A DNA stretch of 64,000 bases from Actinomadura litoris (GTDB lineage Bacteria; Actinomycetota; Actinomycetes; Streptosporangiales; Streptosporangiaceae). Below, piece after piece: positions 35,144 through 42,797 of this stretch (position 1 is its first letter; each line of letters starts with the position of its first letter). A program made the translations under genes and the position numbers. The stretch lies in assembly GCF_009733595.1 (NCBI RefSeq), contig NZ_WOFH01000010.1, forward strand, positions 62,001 to 126,000, given 5' to 3'. Under the pieces are notes generated by a model, which was not told where the DNA came from, did no database searches, and was given only the letters and a program-made list of their open reading frames with translations.

Positions 35144-35820
35144 CGGACCACCGCCATCCGCTTGTGCAGCCACCCGAAGAAGAACCCGGTCGGCAGCGTG
35201 AGGATCATGAACCCGGCCGCGATGCCGATGAACAGCGGGATCGCCCCGCTGGTGAAGCTGGGCTGGTCGAGGATGTCCTTCATGACCGAGGCGGACTCGG
35301 CGTAGCCCGCCGCCGACGCGACCGTCGAGTTCTTGATCATGGCGATCAGGACGCTGCCGAGCGGCGCGATGACGGCGCGGAACGCCTGCGGCAGGATGAC
35401 GATGCGCAGCGACTGGGTGAAGCCCAGCCCGATCGAGCGCGCCGCCTCGGCCTGCCCCAGGGGGACCGTGTTGATGCCCGAGCGCAGCGCCTCGCAGACG
35501 AACGCCGCCGTGTACCCGGACAGTCCGAGGACCGCCCACCAGTAGTACGTGCTGTTGCTCCCGGAGAACTTGAGCGCCAGCTCGTCGTTCAGACCGAGGC
35601 TGCACATCAGGAGCACCAGCGTCAGCGGGGTGTTGCGGAGCACGTTGACGTAGCCGGTCCCGAACGCGCGGAGCACGGGGATGGGCGAGACGCGGCAGCT
35701 CACCAGCACCGTGCCGAAGATCATGGAGAGCACCGCGGCGAGCGCGGACAGGCGGACGGTCGCCCAGAACCCCTCAAGGATCTGGTCGAAGTTGTCGAAG
35801 AAGGGGCGGAAGTCAAACAT
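35140..35820 (-). CDS. gluC: Glutamate-type ABC transporter permease GluC
   Basis: The 226-residue permease has MFDFRPFFDNFDQILEGFWA, then four or five helices. The EAA loop INTVPLGQAEAARSIGLGFT contacts the ATPase. YVNVLRNTPLTLVLLMCSLG and NSTVASAAGYAESASVMKDI are typical of GluC in the gluABCD systems of corynebacteria and other actinomycetes. It pairs with GluD to import glutamate or related acidic amino acids. A long perfect hairpin in the 109-base gap separates it from gluB. Confidence 0.92.
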   Translation of the reverse strand: MFDFRPFFDNFDQILEGFWATVRLSALAAVLSMIFGTVLVSCRVSPIPVLRAFGTGYVNVLRNTPLTLVLLMCSLGLNDELALKFSGSNSTYYWWAVLGLSGYTAAFVCEALRSGINTVPLGQAEAARSIGLGFTQSLRIVILPQAFRAVIAPLGSVLIAMIKNSTVASAAGYAESASVMKDILDQPSFTSGAIPLFIGIAAGFMILTLPTGFFFGWLHKRMAVVR

Positions 35821-35860
35821 GGCTTAGCTGTTCCATGGCGTTCCAGCGGGTCGGGTCACG

Positions 35861-35908
35861 CGCGCGCGTCCAGGGGACGGGCCGATGGGCGTCCCCTGGA
35901 CGCGCGCG
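35861..35908 (-). other. Perfect 19-bp hairpin between gluB and gluC
   Basis: CGCGCGCGTCCAGGGGACG at 35861-35879 pairs without mismatch with 35890-35908 (10-base loop), 21 bases after the gluB stop. It probably lowers transcription into the permease genes or protects the gluAB part of the mRNA. Confidence 0.75.
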
Positions 35909-35929
35909 CACAACGGGGTCAGCCTCGGA

Positions 35930-36799
35930 TCAGGCGCACCCTTCCGGCTGCGGGGCGGTCGTGGCGAACTTCAGCCCCGTTCCGGCGAAGTGCTTCTCAA
36001 GGAGGGTCTTGGCGGTGCCGTCGGAGTACATCTGCGTGATGGCGTTGTTGACCGCCTCGCAGGTCTCCTTGTCGCCCTTCTTGATGCCGACGCCGTACTT
36101 CTCGTCGGTGAACGGGGCGTTGATGACCTTGAACGCGCCCTTCTGCTGGTTGGCGAAGCCGGCCAGGATCAGGTCGTCGGTGCTGACCGCGTCGACCGCG
36201 CCGTTCTTGAGCTTGGCGGCGCAGTCGGAGTAGCTGGACGCCTCGACCAGGTTCACGCCCTTGATGGCGAGCTGGCCGTCCGGCGGGCCCTCGGTGATGC
36301 GGCGGAAGGAGTTCGACCCGGAGGCCTTGCACAGCTTCTTGCCCTTGAGGTCCTGCGGCTTCTTGATGGCGCTGTCGTTCGCGCGGACCATCGTGTCCTG
36401 GTGGGCGACGTAGTAGGGGCCGCCGAAGGTCACCTGGGCCTTGCGGGCCTGGGTGATGGAGTACGTCGCGAACACCAGGTCGACCTGGCCGCCTCCCAGG
36501 AACGACTCGCGGTTGGCGGAGGTCGTCTCCTTGAAGGTGATGCCGTTCGCCGGCACGCCCAGCTTCTGCGCCACGTACCTGGCGACGTCCACGTCGAAGC
36601 CGTCGTAGGAGCCGTCCGGCTTCTTCAGGCCCAGCGCGGGCTGGTCGAACTTGATGCCGATGGTCAGCTTCTTGTCGTCCTTGGCCTTCTGCGCGACCGA
36701 CTTGGCCTCGGTCTTCTCCTTGTCGCTGCCGCAGGCGCCGAGCGCCAGCGACAGTGCCAGCCCCGCGCCGATGAGAGCGCCGATACGACGTGCTCGCAC
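35930..36799 (-). CDS. gluB: Glutamate-binding lipoprotein GluB
   Basis: The 289-residue solute-binding protein starts at a GTG. Its lipoprotein signal ends IGAGLALSLALGAC, with the modified Cys at residue 23. The family-3 fold follows: KLTIGIKFDQPALGLKKPDG, YDGFDVDVARYVAQKLGV, VDLVFATYSITQARKAQVTF, FGGPYYVAHQDTMVR. The aspartate/glutamate ABC binding proteins of actinobacteria have the same YSIT and GPYY elements. It lies 39 bases after the ATPase gene and before the two permeases. Confidence 0.93.
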   Translation of the reverse strand: MRARRIGALIGAGLALSLALGACGSDKEKTEAKSVAQKAKDDKKLTIGIKFDQPALGLKKPDGSYDGFDVDVARYVAQKLGVPANGITFKETTSANRESFLGGGQVDLVFATYSITQARKAQVTFGGPYYVAHQDTMVRANDSAIKKPQDLKGKKLCKASGSNSFRRITEGPPDGQLAIKGVNLVEASSYSDCAAKLKNGAVDAVSTDDLILAGFANQQKGAFKVINAPFTDEKYGVGIKKGDKETCEAVNNAITQMYSDGTAKTLLEKHFAGTGLKFATTAPQPEGCA

Positions 36800-36838
36800 T
36801 GCTCGTCCACCTCTGCTTTCGTGCCGGAGCCCCGTGGC

Positions 36839-37657
36839 TCAGTGCGTGAGGATCTTGGAAAGGAAGTCCTTCGCGCGCTCGGTGCGCGCGTTGGTGAAGA
36901 ACTCGTCGGGCGTGTTCTCCTCCACGATCTGGCCGTCCGCCATGAACACGACCTTCTGCGCCGCCCGGCGCGCGAAGCCCATCTCGTGGGTGACCACGAT
37001 CATCGTCATGCCGTCCCGGGCCAGCCCGGTCATCACGTCCAGGACCTCGTTGACCATCTCGGGGTCGAGCGCCGAGGTGGGCTCGTCGAACAGCATCACC
37101 TTGGGCTTCATGGCGAGGGAGCGCGCGATGGCGGCGCGCTGCTGCTGCCCCCCGGAGAGCTGCGCGGGGTACTTCTGGGCCTGGTTGGCGATGCCGACCC
37201 GGTCCAGCAGCTCCATCGCGTGCTTCTCCGCCTCCTGCTTGCTCCGCTTGCGGACCTTGATGGGCCCGAGCGTGACGTTCTCCAGGATCGTCTTGTGGGC
37301 GAACAGGTTGAACGACTGGAACACCATGCCGACGTCCGCGCGGAGCCTGGCCAGCTCCTTGCCCTCCTGGGGCAGCTCCTTGCCGTCCACGAGGATCGAG
37401 CCGCCGTCGATGGGCTCCAGCCGGTTGATCGACCGGCAGAGGGTCGACTTGCCGCCGCCGGAGGGGCCGATGACGACCACGACCTCGCCGCGGTTCACGG
37501 TGAGGTTGATGTCCTTGAGGACGTGCAGCTCGCCGAAGTGCTTGTCGACGTGCTCGACCACGACGAGGGGCCCGGAGCCCGCGGCGGATCGCTCCGGGAC
37601 GAGGTCATCCGGCCCGTCTCCCGCGGTGGGGTCGGGCGCGCCTTCGCTGCCTGTCAT
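36839..37657 (-). CDS. gluA: Glutamate-type ABC transporter ATP-binding protein GluA
   Basis: The 272-residue ATPase has Walker A VVVIGPSGGGKSTLCRSINR, Q-loop VGMVFQSFNLFAHKTILENV, signature AQLSGGQQQRAAIARSLA, Walker B KVMLFDEPTSALDPEMV and the H-loop VVTHEMGFARRA. The 25-residue acidic N-terminal extension before PLVVVEHVDKHFG is atypical but does not affect the fold. The ATG at 37657 is chosen because the codon further up is GTA, not a start. It is the first gene of gluABCD and is divergent from miaB, with 270 bases between the starts. Confidence 0.95.
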   Translation of the reverse strand: MTGSEGAPDPTAGDGPDDLVPERSAAGSGPLVVVEHVDKHFGELHVLKDINLTVNRGEVVVVIGPSGGGKSTLCRSINRLEPIDGGSILVDGKELPQEGKELARLRADVGMVFQSFNLFAHKTILENVTLGPIKVRKRSKQEAEKHAMELLDRVGIANQAQKYPAQLSGGQQQRAAIARSLAMKPKVMLFDEPTSALDPEMVNEVLDVMTGLARDGMTMIVVTHEMGFARRAAQKVVFMADGQIVEENTPDEFFTNARTERAKDFLSKILTH

Positions 37658-37927
37658 GCGCTCGGACTTTACGTCATCCGCGCCGGGCGGAAAGCCTCCG
37701 AGCGGTACCGATACGATCACGAAAACCCATGTCGGCAAGGGGATGCGAGGGCCCGCGGGCAGGGGACCGCGGGGCCCGGACGCGGCGCGTCGGCCGATCT
37801 GTGACCCGCCGGTAACCTGCCGGTGATCTTGGACGCCGGACGGGGTCGCCGGCGCGTTGCCGAGGGCGGCCGGTCCCGTATCGCGGGCCTGTCCGGTGGG
37901 GCCTGACGCGTACCCTTGGTGACTGTC

Positions 37928-39469
37928 ATGAGTGCGCCTATCGAGATGGGCCCCCGCACGTACGAGATCCGTACCTACGGGTGCCAGATGAACGTCCACG
38001 ACTCCGAGCGCCTGTCCGGTCTGCTGGAGTCGGCCGGATACGTCCGCGCCGGCGACGGCGAACCCGACGTGGTGGTGTTCAACACCTGCGCCGTGCGGGA
38101 GAACGCCGACAACCGCCTGTACGGCAACCTCGGCCACCTGCGGCCGGTCAAGGACGGCCGGCCGGGCATGCAGATCGCCGTCGGCGGGTGCCTCGCGCAG
38201 AAGGACCGCGACACCATCGTCAAGCGCGCCCCCTGGGTGGACGTCGTGTTCGGCACCCACAACATCGGTTCGCTGCCCGCGCTGCTGGAGCGCTCGCGGG
38301 TGAACAGCGAGGCGCAGGTCGAGATAGAAGAGTCGCTGGTGACCTTCCCCTCGACGCTGCCCACCCGGCGCGAGTCGCCGTATGCGGCGTGGGTGTCCAT
38401 CTCGGTCGGGTGCAACAACACGTGCACCTTCTGCATCGTGCCGTCGCTGCGCGGCAAGGAGAAGGACCGCCGCCCCGGGGAGATCCTCGCCGAGGTCGAG
38501 GCGCTGGTGGCCGAGGGCGTCCTTGAGGTCACCCTGCTGGGGCAGAACGTCAACGCCTACGGTTCGGGCTTCGGCGCGCTCTCGGCGGCGCCCGGCGACG
38601 TCCGGGCGATGACGGCCGGCGGGCAGTCCGCGTTCGCCGGGCTGCTGCGCGCGTGCGGCGGCGTCGAGGGGCTGGAGCGCGTCCGGTTCACCTCGCCGCA
38701 CCCCAAGGACTTCACCGACGACGTCATCGCCGCCATGGCCGAGACGCCGAACGTGATGCCGTCGCTGCACATGCCGTTGCAGTCCGGCTCGGACGCGGTG
38801 CTGCGGAGCATGCGCCGCTCCTACCGGCAGGAGCGCTACCTCGGCATCATCGACAAGGTGCGGGCCGCGATCCCGGACGCGGCGGTCACCACCGACATCA
38901 TCGTCGGCTTCCCCGGCGAGACCGAGGCGGACTTCGAGCAGACCCTGCACGTCGTGCGCGAGGCGCGCTTCTCCTCCGCGTTCACCTTCCAGTACTCCAA
39001 GCGTCCCGGAACCCCCGCCGCCACCATGGACGGGCAACTGCCCAAGGAGGTCGTCCAGGAGCGGTACGAGCGGCTGGTCGCCCTCCAGGAGGAGATCTCC
39101 TGGGCGGAGAACAAGAAGCAGTCCGGCCGCACGCTGGAGGTCCTCGTGGCGGAGGGGGAGGGCCGCAAGGACGGCGCGACCCGCCGCCTGTCGGGGCGCG
39201 CGGCCGACAACCGGCTCGTCCACTTCCGGGCGCCGGAGGAGCCGGTGCGGCCCGGGGACATGGTCACGGTCGAGGTCACCTACGCGGCGCCGCACCACCT
39301 CGTCGCGGACAACCCCGTGCGGGGCGTCCGCCGGACCCGCGCGGGCGACGCGTGGGAGGCGCGCCAGGGCAAGGCGGACGAGGCGCGGAAGGGCGTCTCG
39401 CTGGGAATGCCCTCGGTCGGGCGCCCGCCGGCGTCCGCCCCGGCCGCGCCGGGCTGTTCCATCCACTGA
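37928..39469 (+). CDS. miaB: tRNA-2-methylthio-N6-dimethylallyladenosine synthase MiaB
   Basis: The 513-residue radical-SAM methylthiotransferase has the N-terminal UPF0004 domain with YEIRTYGCQMNVHDSERLSG, FNTCAVRENADNR and GGCLAQKD, which binds the auxiliary cluster. The radical-SAM motif is GCNNTCTFCIVPSLRGKEKD. LQSGSDAVLRSMRRSY and IIVGFPGETEADFEQTL follow, then a TRAM domain (SGRTLEVLVAEGEGRKDGAT) and a disordered tail ending in CSIH. It adds the methylthio group to i6A37 made by MiaA, which is encoded 1.2 kb downstream. TTG 37916 and GTG 37919 are alternative starts. Confidence 0.97.
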   Translation: MSAPIEMGPRTYEIRTYGCQMNVHDSERLSGLLESAGYVRAGDGEPDVVVFNTCAVRENADNRLYGNLGHLRPVKDGRPGMQIAVGGCLAQKDRDTIVKRAPWVDVVFGTHNIGSLPALLERSRVNSEAQVEIEESLVTFPSTLPTRRESPYAAWVSISVGCNNTCTFCIVPSLRGKEKDRRPGEILAEVEALVAEGVLEVTLLGQNVNAYGSGFGALSAAPGDVRAMTAGGQSAFAGLLRACGGVEGLERVRFTSPHPKDFTDDVIAAMAETPNVMPSLHMPLQSGSDAVLRSMRRSYRQERYLGIIDKVRAAIPDAAVTTDIIVGFPGETEADFEQTLHVVREARFSSAFTFQYSKRPGTPAATMDGQLPKEVVQERYERLVALQEEISWAENKKQSGRTLEVLVAEGEGRKDGATRRLSGRAADNRLVHFRAPEEPVRPGDMVTVEVTYAAPHHLVADNPVRGVRRTRAGDAWEARQGKADEARKGVSLGMPSVGRPPASAPAAPGCSIH

Positions 39470-39574
39470 CATGGGGCGCCGGCATGGTGGGGTGGAGTCC
39501 GTCCCAGCGTCGGTGGCGCTCGTCTAGGCGAGGGCTGGGTCGAAAGAGGCCGGGATCGGTCTGGAGGAGGCAGC

Positions 39575-40378
39575 GTGCTGGTCTCGGCTGCGGTGTGCCC
39601 GCATCCGCCCGTCCTCGTGCCCGCCATGGCGGGGGAGGCCGCGCCGGAGCTGGACGCGGTGCGCGCCGCGTGCGGTGAGGCCGTCCGGCGCCTCGGCGCC
39701 GGGTACGCCGACGCGTCGCTCAGGCCGCCGCGCCTGCGCGCGCCCGAGGTCGACGCGCTCGTGGTGGTCGGCGGGGCGCCCGAGACGCGCGCCTACGGAC
39801 CGTCCGCGCTCGCGACGCTCCGCCCCTACGGTCTGGACTGGACGAGCCCCACCGGGCCCGCGGAGGCCGCCGCGGAGCCGCTGCCGCTGTCGCTGTCGAT
39901 CGGGCACTGGCTCCTGAGGCGGGAGGACGCCGGCGACGGCGCCCGCTACGAGGCCGTCGCGTTCGACGCGCCCCCCGAGGACTGCCTGGCCCTCGGCCGC
40001 CGCCTCGCGGGGTCGGCCGAGCGGGTGGCGCTCCTGGTGATGGGCGACGCGTCGGCGTGCCGTTCGGAGAAGGCGCCCGGGTATCTGGACGAGCGCGCCG
40101 CGTCCTACGACGCGTCCGTGGCGAGCGCGCTCGCGAAGGCCGACGCCGTGGCCCTGGCCGCGTTGGACGCCGGGGTGTCCCGGGAGCTCCAGGCGGCCGG
40201 GCGCGCGGCGTGGCAGGTGCTCGCCGGCGCGGCGGGCGCCGCCCCCGGCCGCCGGACGCACGGCCTTCAGGAGAGCGAGCCGTTCGGCGCGCGGGGGCAT
40301 ATGGCGGGCGACCTGCTCGCGGATGAGGCCCCCTACGGAGTGGGCTACCTCGTCGCGAGCTGGTCGAGGGCCGTCTAG
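39575..40378 (+). CDS. Class III extradiol dioxygenase-like protein
   Basis: The 267-residue protein starts at a GTG preceded by GGAGG at 39562-39566. LVSAAVCPHPPVLVPAMAGE holds the His-Pro-Pro opening typical of LigB/MEMO-like class III extradiol dioxygenase folds. VALLVMGDASACRSEKAPGY and ASYDASVASALAKADA match a conserved actinobacterial family encoded between miaB and miaA. A dioxygenase reaction is not established, and the iron ligands of true enzymes cannot all be traced here. Co-localisation with tRNA-modification genes is conserved but unexplained. Confidence 0.85.
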   Translation: MLVSAAVCPHPPVLVPAMAGEAAPELDAVRAACGEAVRRLGAGYADASLRPPRLRAPEVDALVVVGGAPETRAYGPSALATLRPYGLDWTSPTGPAEAAAEPLPLSLSIGHWLLRREDAGDGARYEAVAFDAPPEDCLALGRRLAGSAERVALLVMGDASACRSEKAPGYLDERAASYDASVASALAKADAVALAALDAGVSRELQAAGRAAWQVLAGAAGAAPGRRTHGLQESEPFGARGHMAGDLLADEAPYGVGYLVASWSRAV

Positions 40379-40385
40379 CGGACGG

Positions 40386-40601
40386 CTAGGCGGGCTGTCC
40401 GCCGCCCGGCGCGCCGCCGGACGGACCGCCCTCGTCGTTCCTGTCGATGTAGTCCCCGGCCTTCTCCTGGGCCCTGTCGATCTTGTCGGAGTGCTTGCCG
40501 CCGGTCTTCCGGTCGATCATGTCCCCGCCCTTGTCGACGGTCTTCCTCGCCTGGTCGGAGTGCTGGCCGAGCATCTGCTTGACCTTGTCGACGATGGACA
40601 T
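40386..40601 (-). CDS. MT0933-type antitoxin-like small protein
   Basis: The 71-residue hydrophilic protein reads MSIVDKVKQMLGQHSDQARK, TVDKGGDMIDRKTGGKHSDK, IDRAQEKAGDYIDRN and a Gly/Pro tail. It matches the MT0933_antitox family, whose founding member Rv0909 is paired with the toxin Rv0910. No SRPBCC-type toxin gene is adjacent, so this copy is an orphan or has another role. It lies on the opposite strand between the dioxygenase-like gene and miaA and fills the region where the miaA promoter would be. Confidence 0.85.
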   Translation of the reverse strand: MSIVDKVKQMLGQHSDQARKTVDKGGDMIDRKTGGKHSDKIDRAQEKAGDYIDRNDEGGPSGGAPGGGQPA

Positions 40602-40701
40602 TCGCGAACCCCCCGGATTCCCTCGTCTCGACGGCGCCGCGCTGGTGCGCACGGCACCCGTACAACCCGCCTATACCCGTTCTGTTGCCACAATCAAGCC
40701 T

Positions 40702-41607
40702 GTGACCTCTCCAGATGTGATCGCGGTCGTCGGGGCGACCGCCGCCGGCAAGTCCGACCTCGCCGTGGGCCTGGCGCTCGCGCTCGGCGGGGAGGCGGTC
40801 AACGCCGACTCGATGCAGCTGTACCGCGGCATGGACATCGGCACCGCCAAGCTGGCCCCGGACGAGATGCGCGGCGTCCCCCACCACCTCCTGGACGTGT
40901 GGGACGTGACGGTGACCGCCAGCGTCGCCGAGTACCAGCGGCTCTGCGAGGACGCCGTCGCGCGGGTGCGCGCCCGCGGCCGGCTCCCCGTGCTCGTCGG
41001 CGGCTCGGGGCTGTACGTGCGCGCCGCCCTCGACCACCTGGAGTTCCCCGGGACGGACCCGCGCGTGCGGGCGCGTCTGGAAGGCGAGCTCTCCGAGGTG
41101 GGCGCGGCCGCCCTGCATGAGCGGCTGCGCCGGTCCGACCCGGTGGCGGCGGAGGCGATCCTGCCCAGCAACGGGCGCCGCATCGTCCGCGCCCTGGAGG
41201 TCATCGAGATCTCCGGGCGCCCTTTCAGCGCCACCATGCCCGAGCACCGGTACCGCTACGGGTCGGTGACGCAGATAGGGCTGGCCGTGCCGCGCGACGA
41301 GCTGGACGAGCGGATCGCCCTCCGGGTGGAGCGCATGTGGGACGCGGGGCTCGTCGACGAGGTGCGGGGTCTGGAGAAGCGGGGCCTCCGGGACGGGCTG
41401 ACCGCGGGCCGGGCCCTCGGCTACGCCCAGGTGCTCCGGTTCCTGGCGGGGGAGTGCACGGAGGAGCAGGCCAAGGCCGACACCATCCGGACGACGCGGC
41501 GCTTCGCCCGGCGTCAGGAGTCGTGGTTCCGCCGGGACCCGCGCGTCCACTGGCTGCCCTATGACGACCCCGACCTGCTGGGGCGCGCCCTCCGCCTCGT
41601 CCGGTGA
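40702..41607 (+). CDS. miaA: tRNA dimethylallyltransferase MiaA
   Basis: The 301-residue enzyme transfers dimethylallyl to A37 of tRNAs reading UNN codons. P-loop VIAVVGATAAGKSDLAVGLA, VNADSMQLYRGMDIGTAKL, GVPHHLLDVWDVTVTASVAE and LVGGSGLYVRAALD are the substrate and DMAPP-binding motifs. The C-terminal part has GRALGYAQVLRFLAGE and TTRRFARRQESWFRRD. The start is the GTG at 40702; the open frame extends upstream only as antisense of the antitoxin-like gene. The dapF gene follows after 56 bases. Confidence 0.97.
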   Translation: MTSPDVIAVVGATAAGKSDLAVGLALALGGEAVNADSMQLYRGMDIGTAKLAPDEMRGVPHHLLDVWDVTVTASVAEYQRLCEDAVARVRARGRLPVLVGGSGLYVRAALDHLEFPGTDPRVRARLEGELSEVGAAALHERLRRSDPVAAEAILPSNGRRIVRALEVIEISGRPFSATMPEHRYRYGSVTQIGLAVPRDELDERIALRVERMWDAGLVDEVRGLEKRGLRDGLTAGRALGYAQVLRFLAGECTEEQAKADTIRTTRRFARRQESWFRRDPRVHWLPYDDPDLLGRALRLVR

Positions 41608-41663
41608 GCGGTCGGTGACCTAGCGCGGCACGGGGATTACGGGCGGCGTAATACGATCGAGGG

Positions 41664-42506
41664 ATGCGGTTCGTAAAGGGGCACGGCACCGAGAACGACT
41701 TCGTGATCCTGCCCGACCCGGACGGCGCCCTGGACCTCACCGCCGAGGCCGTGGTGCGGCTGTGCGACCGGCGTGCCGGGATCGGCGCCGACGGCGTCCT
41801 GCGCGTCGTCCGGACGAAGGCCACGGATCTTCCCGAGGACCTCGCCGGGGACGCCGAGTGGTTCATGGACTACCGCAACGCCGACGGCGGCGTCGCCGAG
41901 ATGTGCGGCAACGGCGCGCGCGTCTTCGCCCGCTACCTGGTGGACGCGGGGCTCGCCCCGCCCGGGGAGTGGAACCTGGCCACGCGCGGGGGGCTCCGGC
42001 GCGTCACGCTGGGGGCGTCCGGCGACGTGTCCGTGGACATGGGGGCGCCGCGGCTGCTCGGGTGGAGCGAGGCGTCCGTCGGGGGAGAGGTCTTCCAGGG
42101 CAAGCGCGTCTCCGTGGGGAACCCCCATCTGGCGTGCGCGGTGGACGGCCCGATCGCGGGGCTCGACCTGTCCCGCGCCCCGGGTTTCGATCCGGCGGCC
42201 TTCCCGGACGGTGTGAACGTCGAGTTCTTCCGCGGCGTCGGGGAGCGGCACGTGGAGATGCGCGTGTACGAGCGGGGGTCCGGTGAGACGCGCTCCTGCG
42301 GCACCGGCACCGTGGCGGTGGCCCTGGCCGCCGCGACCGCCCTCCACGCGGACGGATCGCCTGAAGAGGCCGCTCCGCCCCAGGGGGATTGGACCGTGGA
42401 CGTACCGGGCGGCCGGGTGACCGTGACCCTGGGTCACGGGACGAGCGTCCTCAGCGGCCCCGCCGTGCTCGTCGCCGAGGGGGAGACCCGTCGGGGCTGG
42501 CTTTGA
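41664..42506 (+). CDS. dapF: Diaminopimelate epimerase DapF
   Basis: The 280-residue enzyme interconverts LL- and meso-diaminopimelate for lysine and peptidoglycan synthesis. The two catalytic cysteines are visible in AEMCGNGARVFARYLVDAG and GETRSCGTGTVAVALAAA. The start, MRFVKGHGTENDFVILPDPD, and GNPHLACAV are typical. The frame is complete, with an RBS-poor 56-base leader after miaA. It follows miaA as in many actinobacteria. Confidence 0.97.
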   Translation: MRFVKGHGTENDFVILPDPDGALDLTAEAVVRLCDRRAGIGADGVLRVVRTKATDLPEDLAGDAEWFMDYRNADGGVAEMCGNGARVFARYLVDAGLAPPGEWNLATRGGLRRVTLGASGDVSVDMGAPRLLGWSEASVGGEVFQGKRVSVGNPHLACAVDGPIAGLDLSRAPGFDPAAFPDGVNVEFFRGVGERHVEMRVYERGSGETRSCGTGTVAVALAAATALHADGSPEEAAPPQGDWTVDVPGGRVTVTLGHGTSVLSGPAVLVAEGETRRGWL

Positions 42507-42797
42507 CACCTCTCTGACCGACCCCTGACAAACGCTGCCCGACCAGCGGATTTTACTAGTCAATGAAGGTCCCGGATCGAACAGGACAACGGTCCCTCTC
42601 CACCGGGACCCATGCGGCATAATGTTCTTCATGCACACCCTCTGGTGAATGGCCCGTACGGACCGGGATGGGAGCCCCGACGCCGTACGGAGCCCGAGGG
42701 CCGGTGGCGACCTTCTTGGCGGGGGGCGGTCACCGGCCCTCCCACCGGGTGGCGGCCCGGTGGAGGATCTCCCGGGTTCGGCCCTCCTGGCGGAGCG

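Noticed and set aside
42591..42610. Terminator after dapF
   Set aside because: Only a 6-bp stem (GGTCCC/GGGACC) with an 8-base loop, 85 bases after the stop; too weak to claim.
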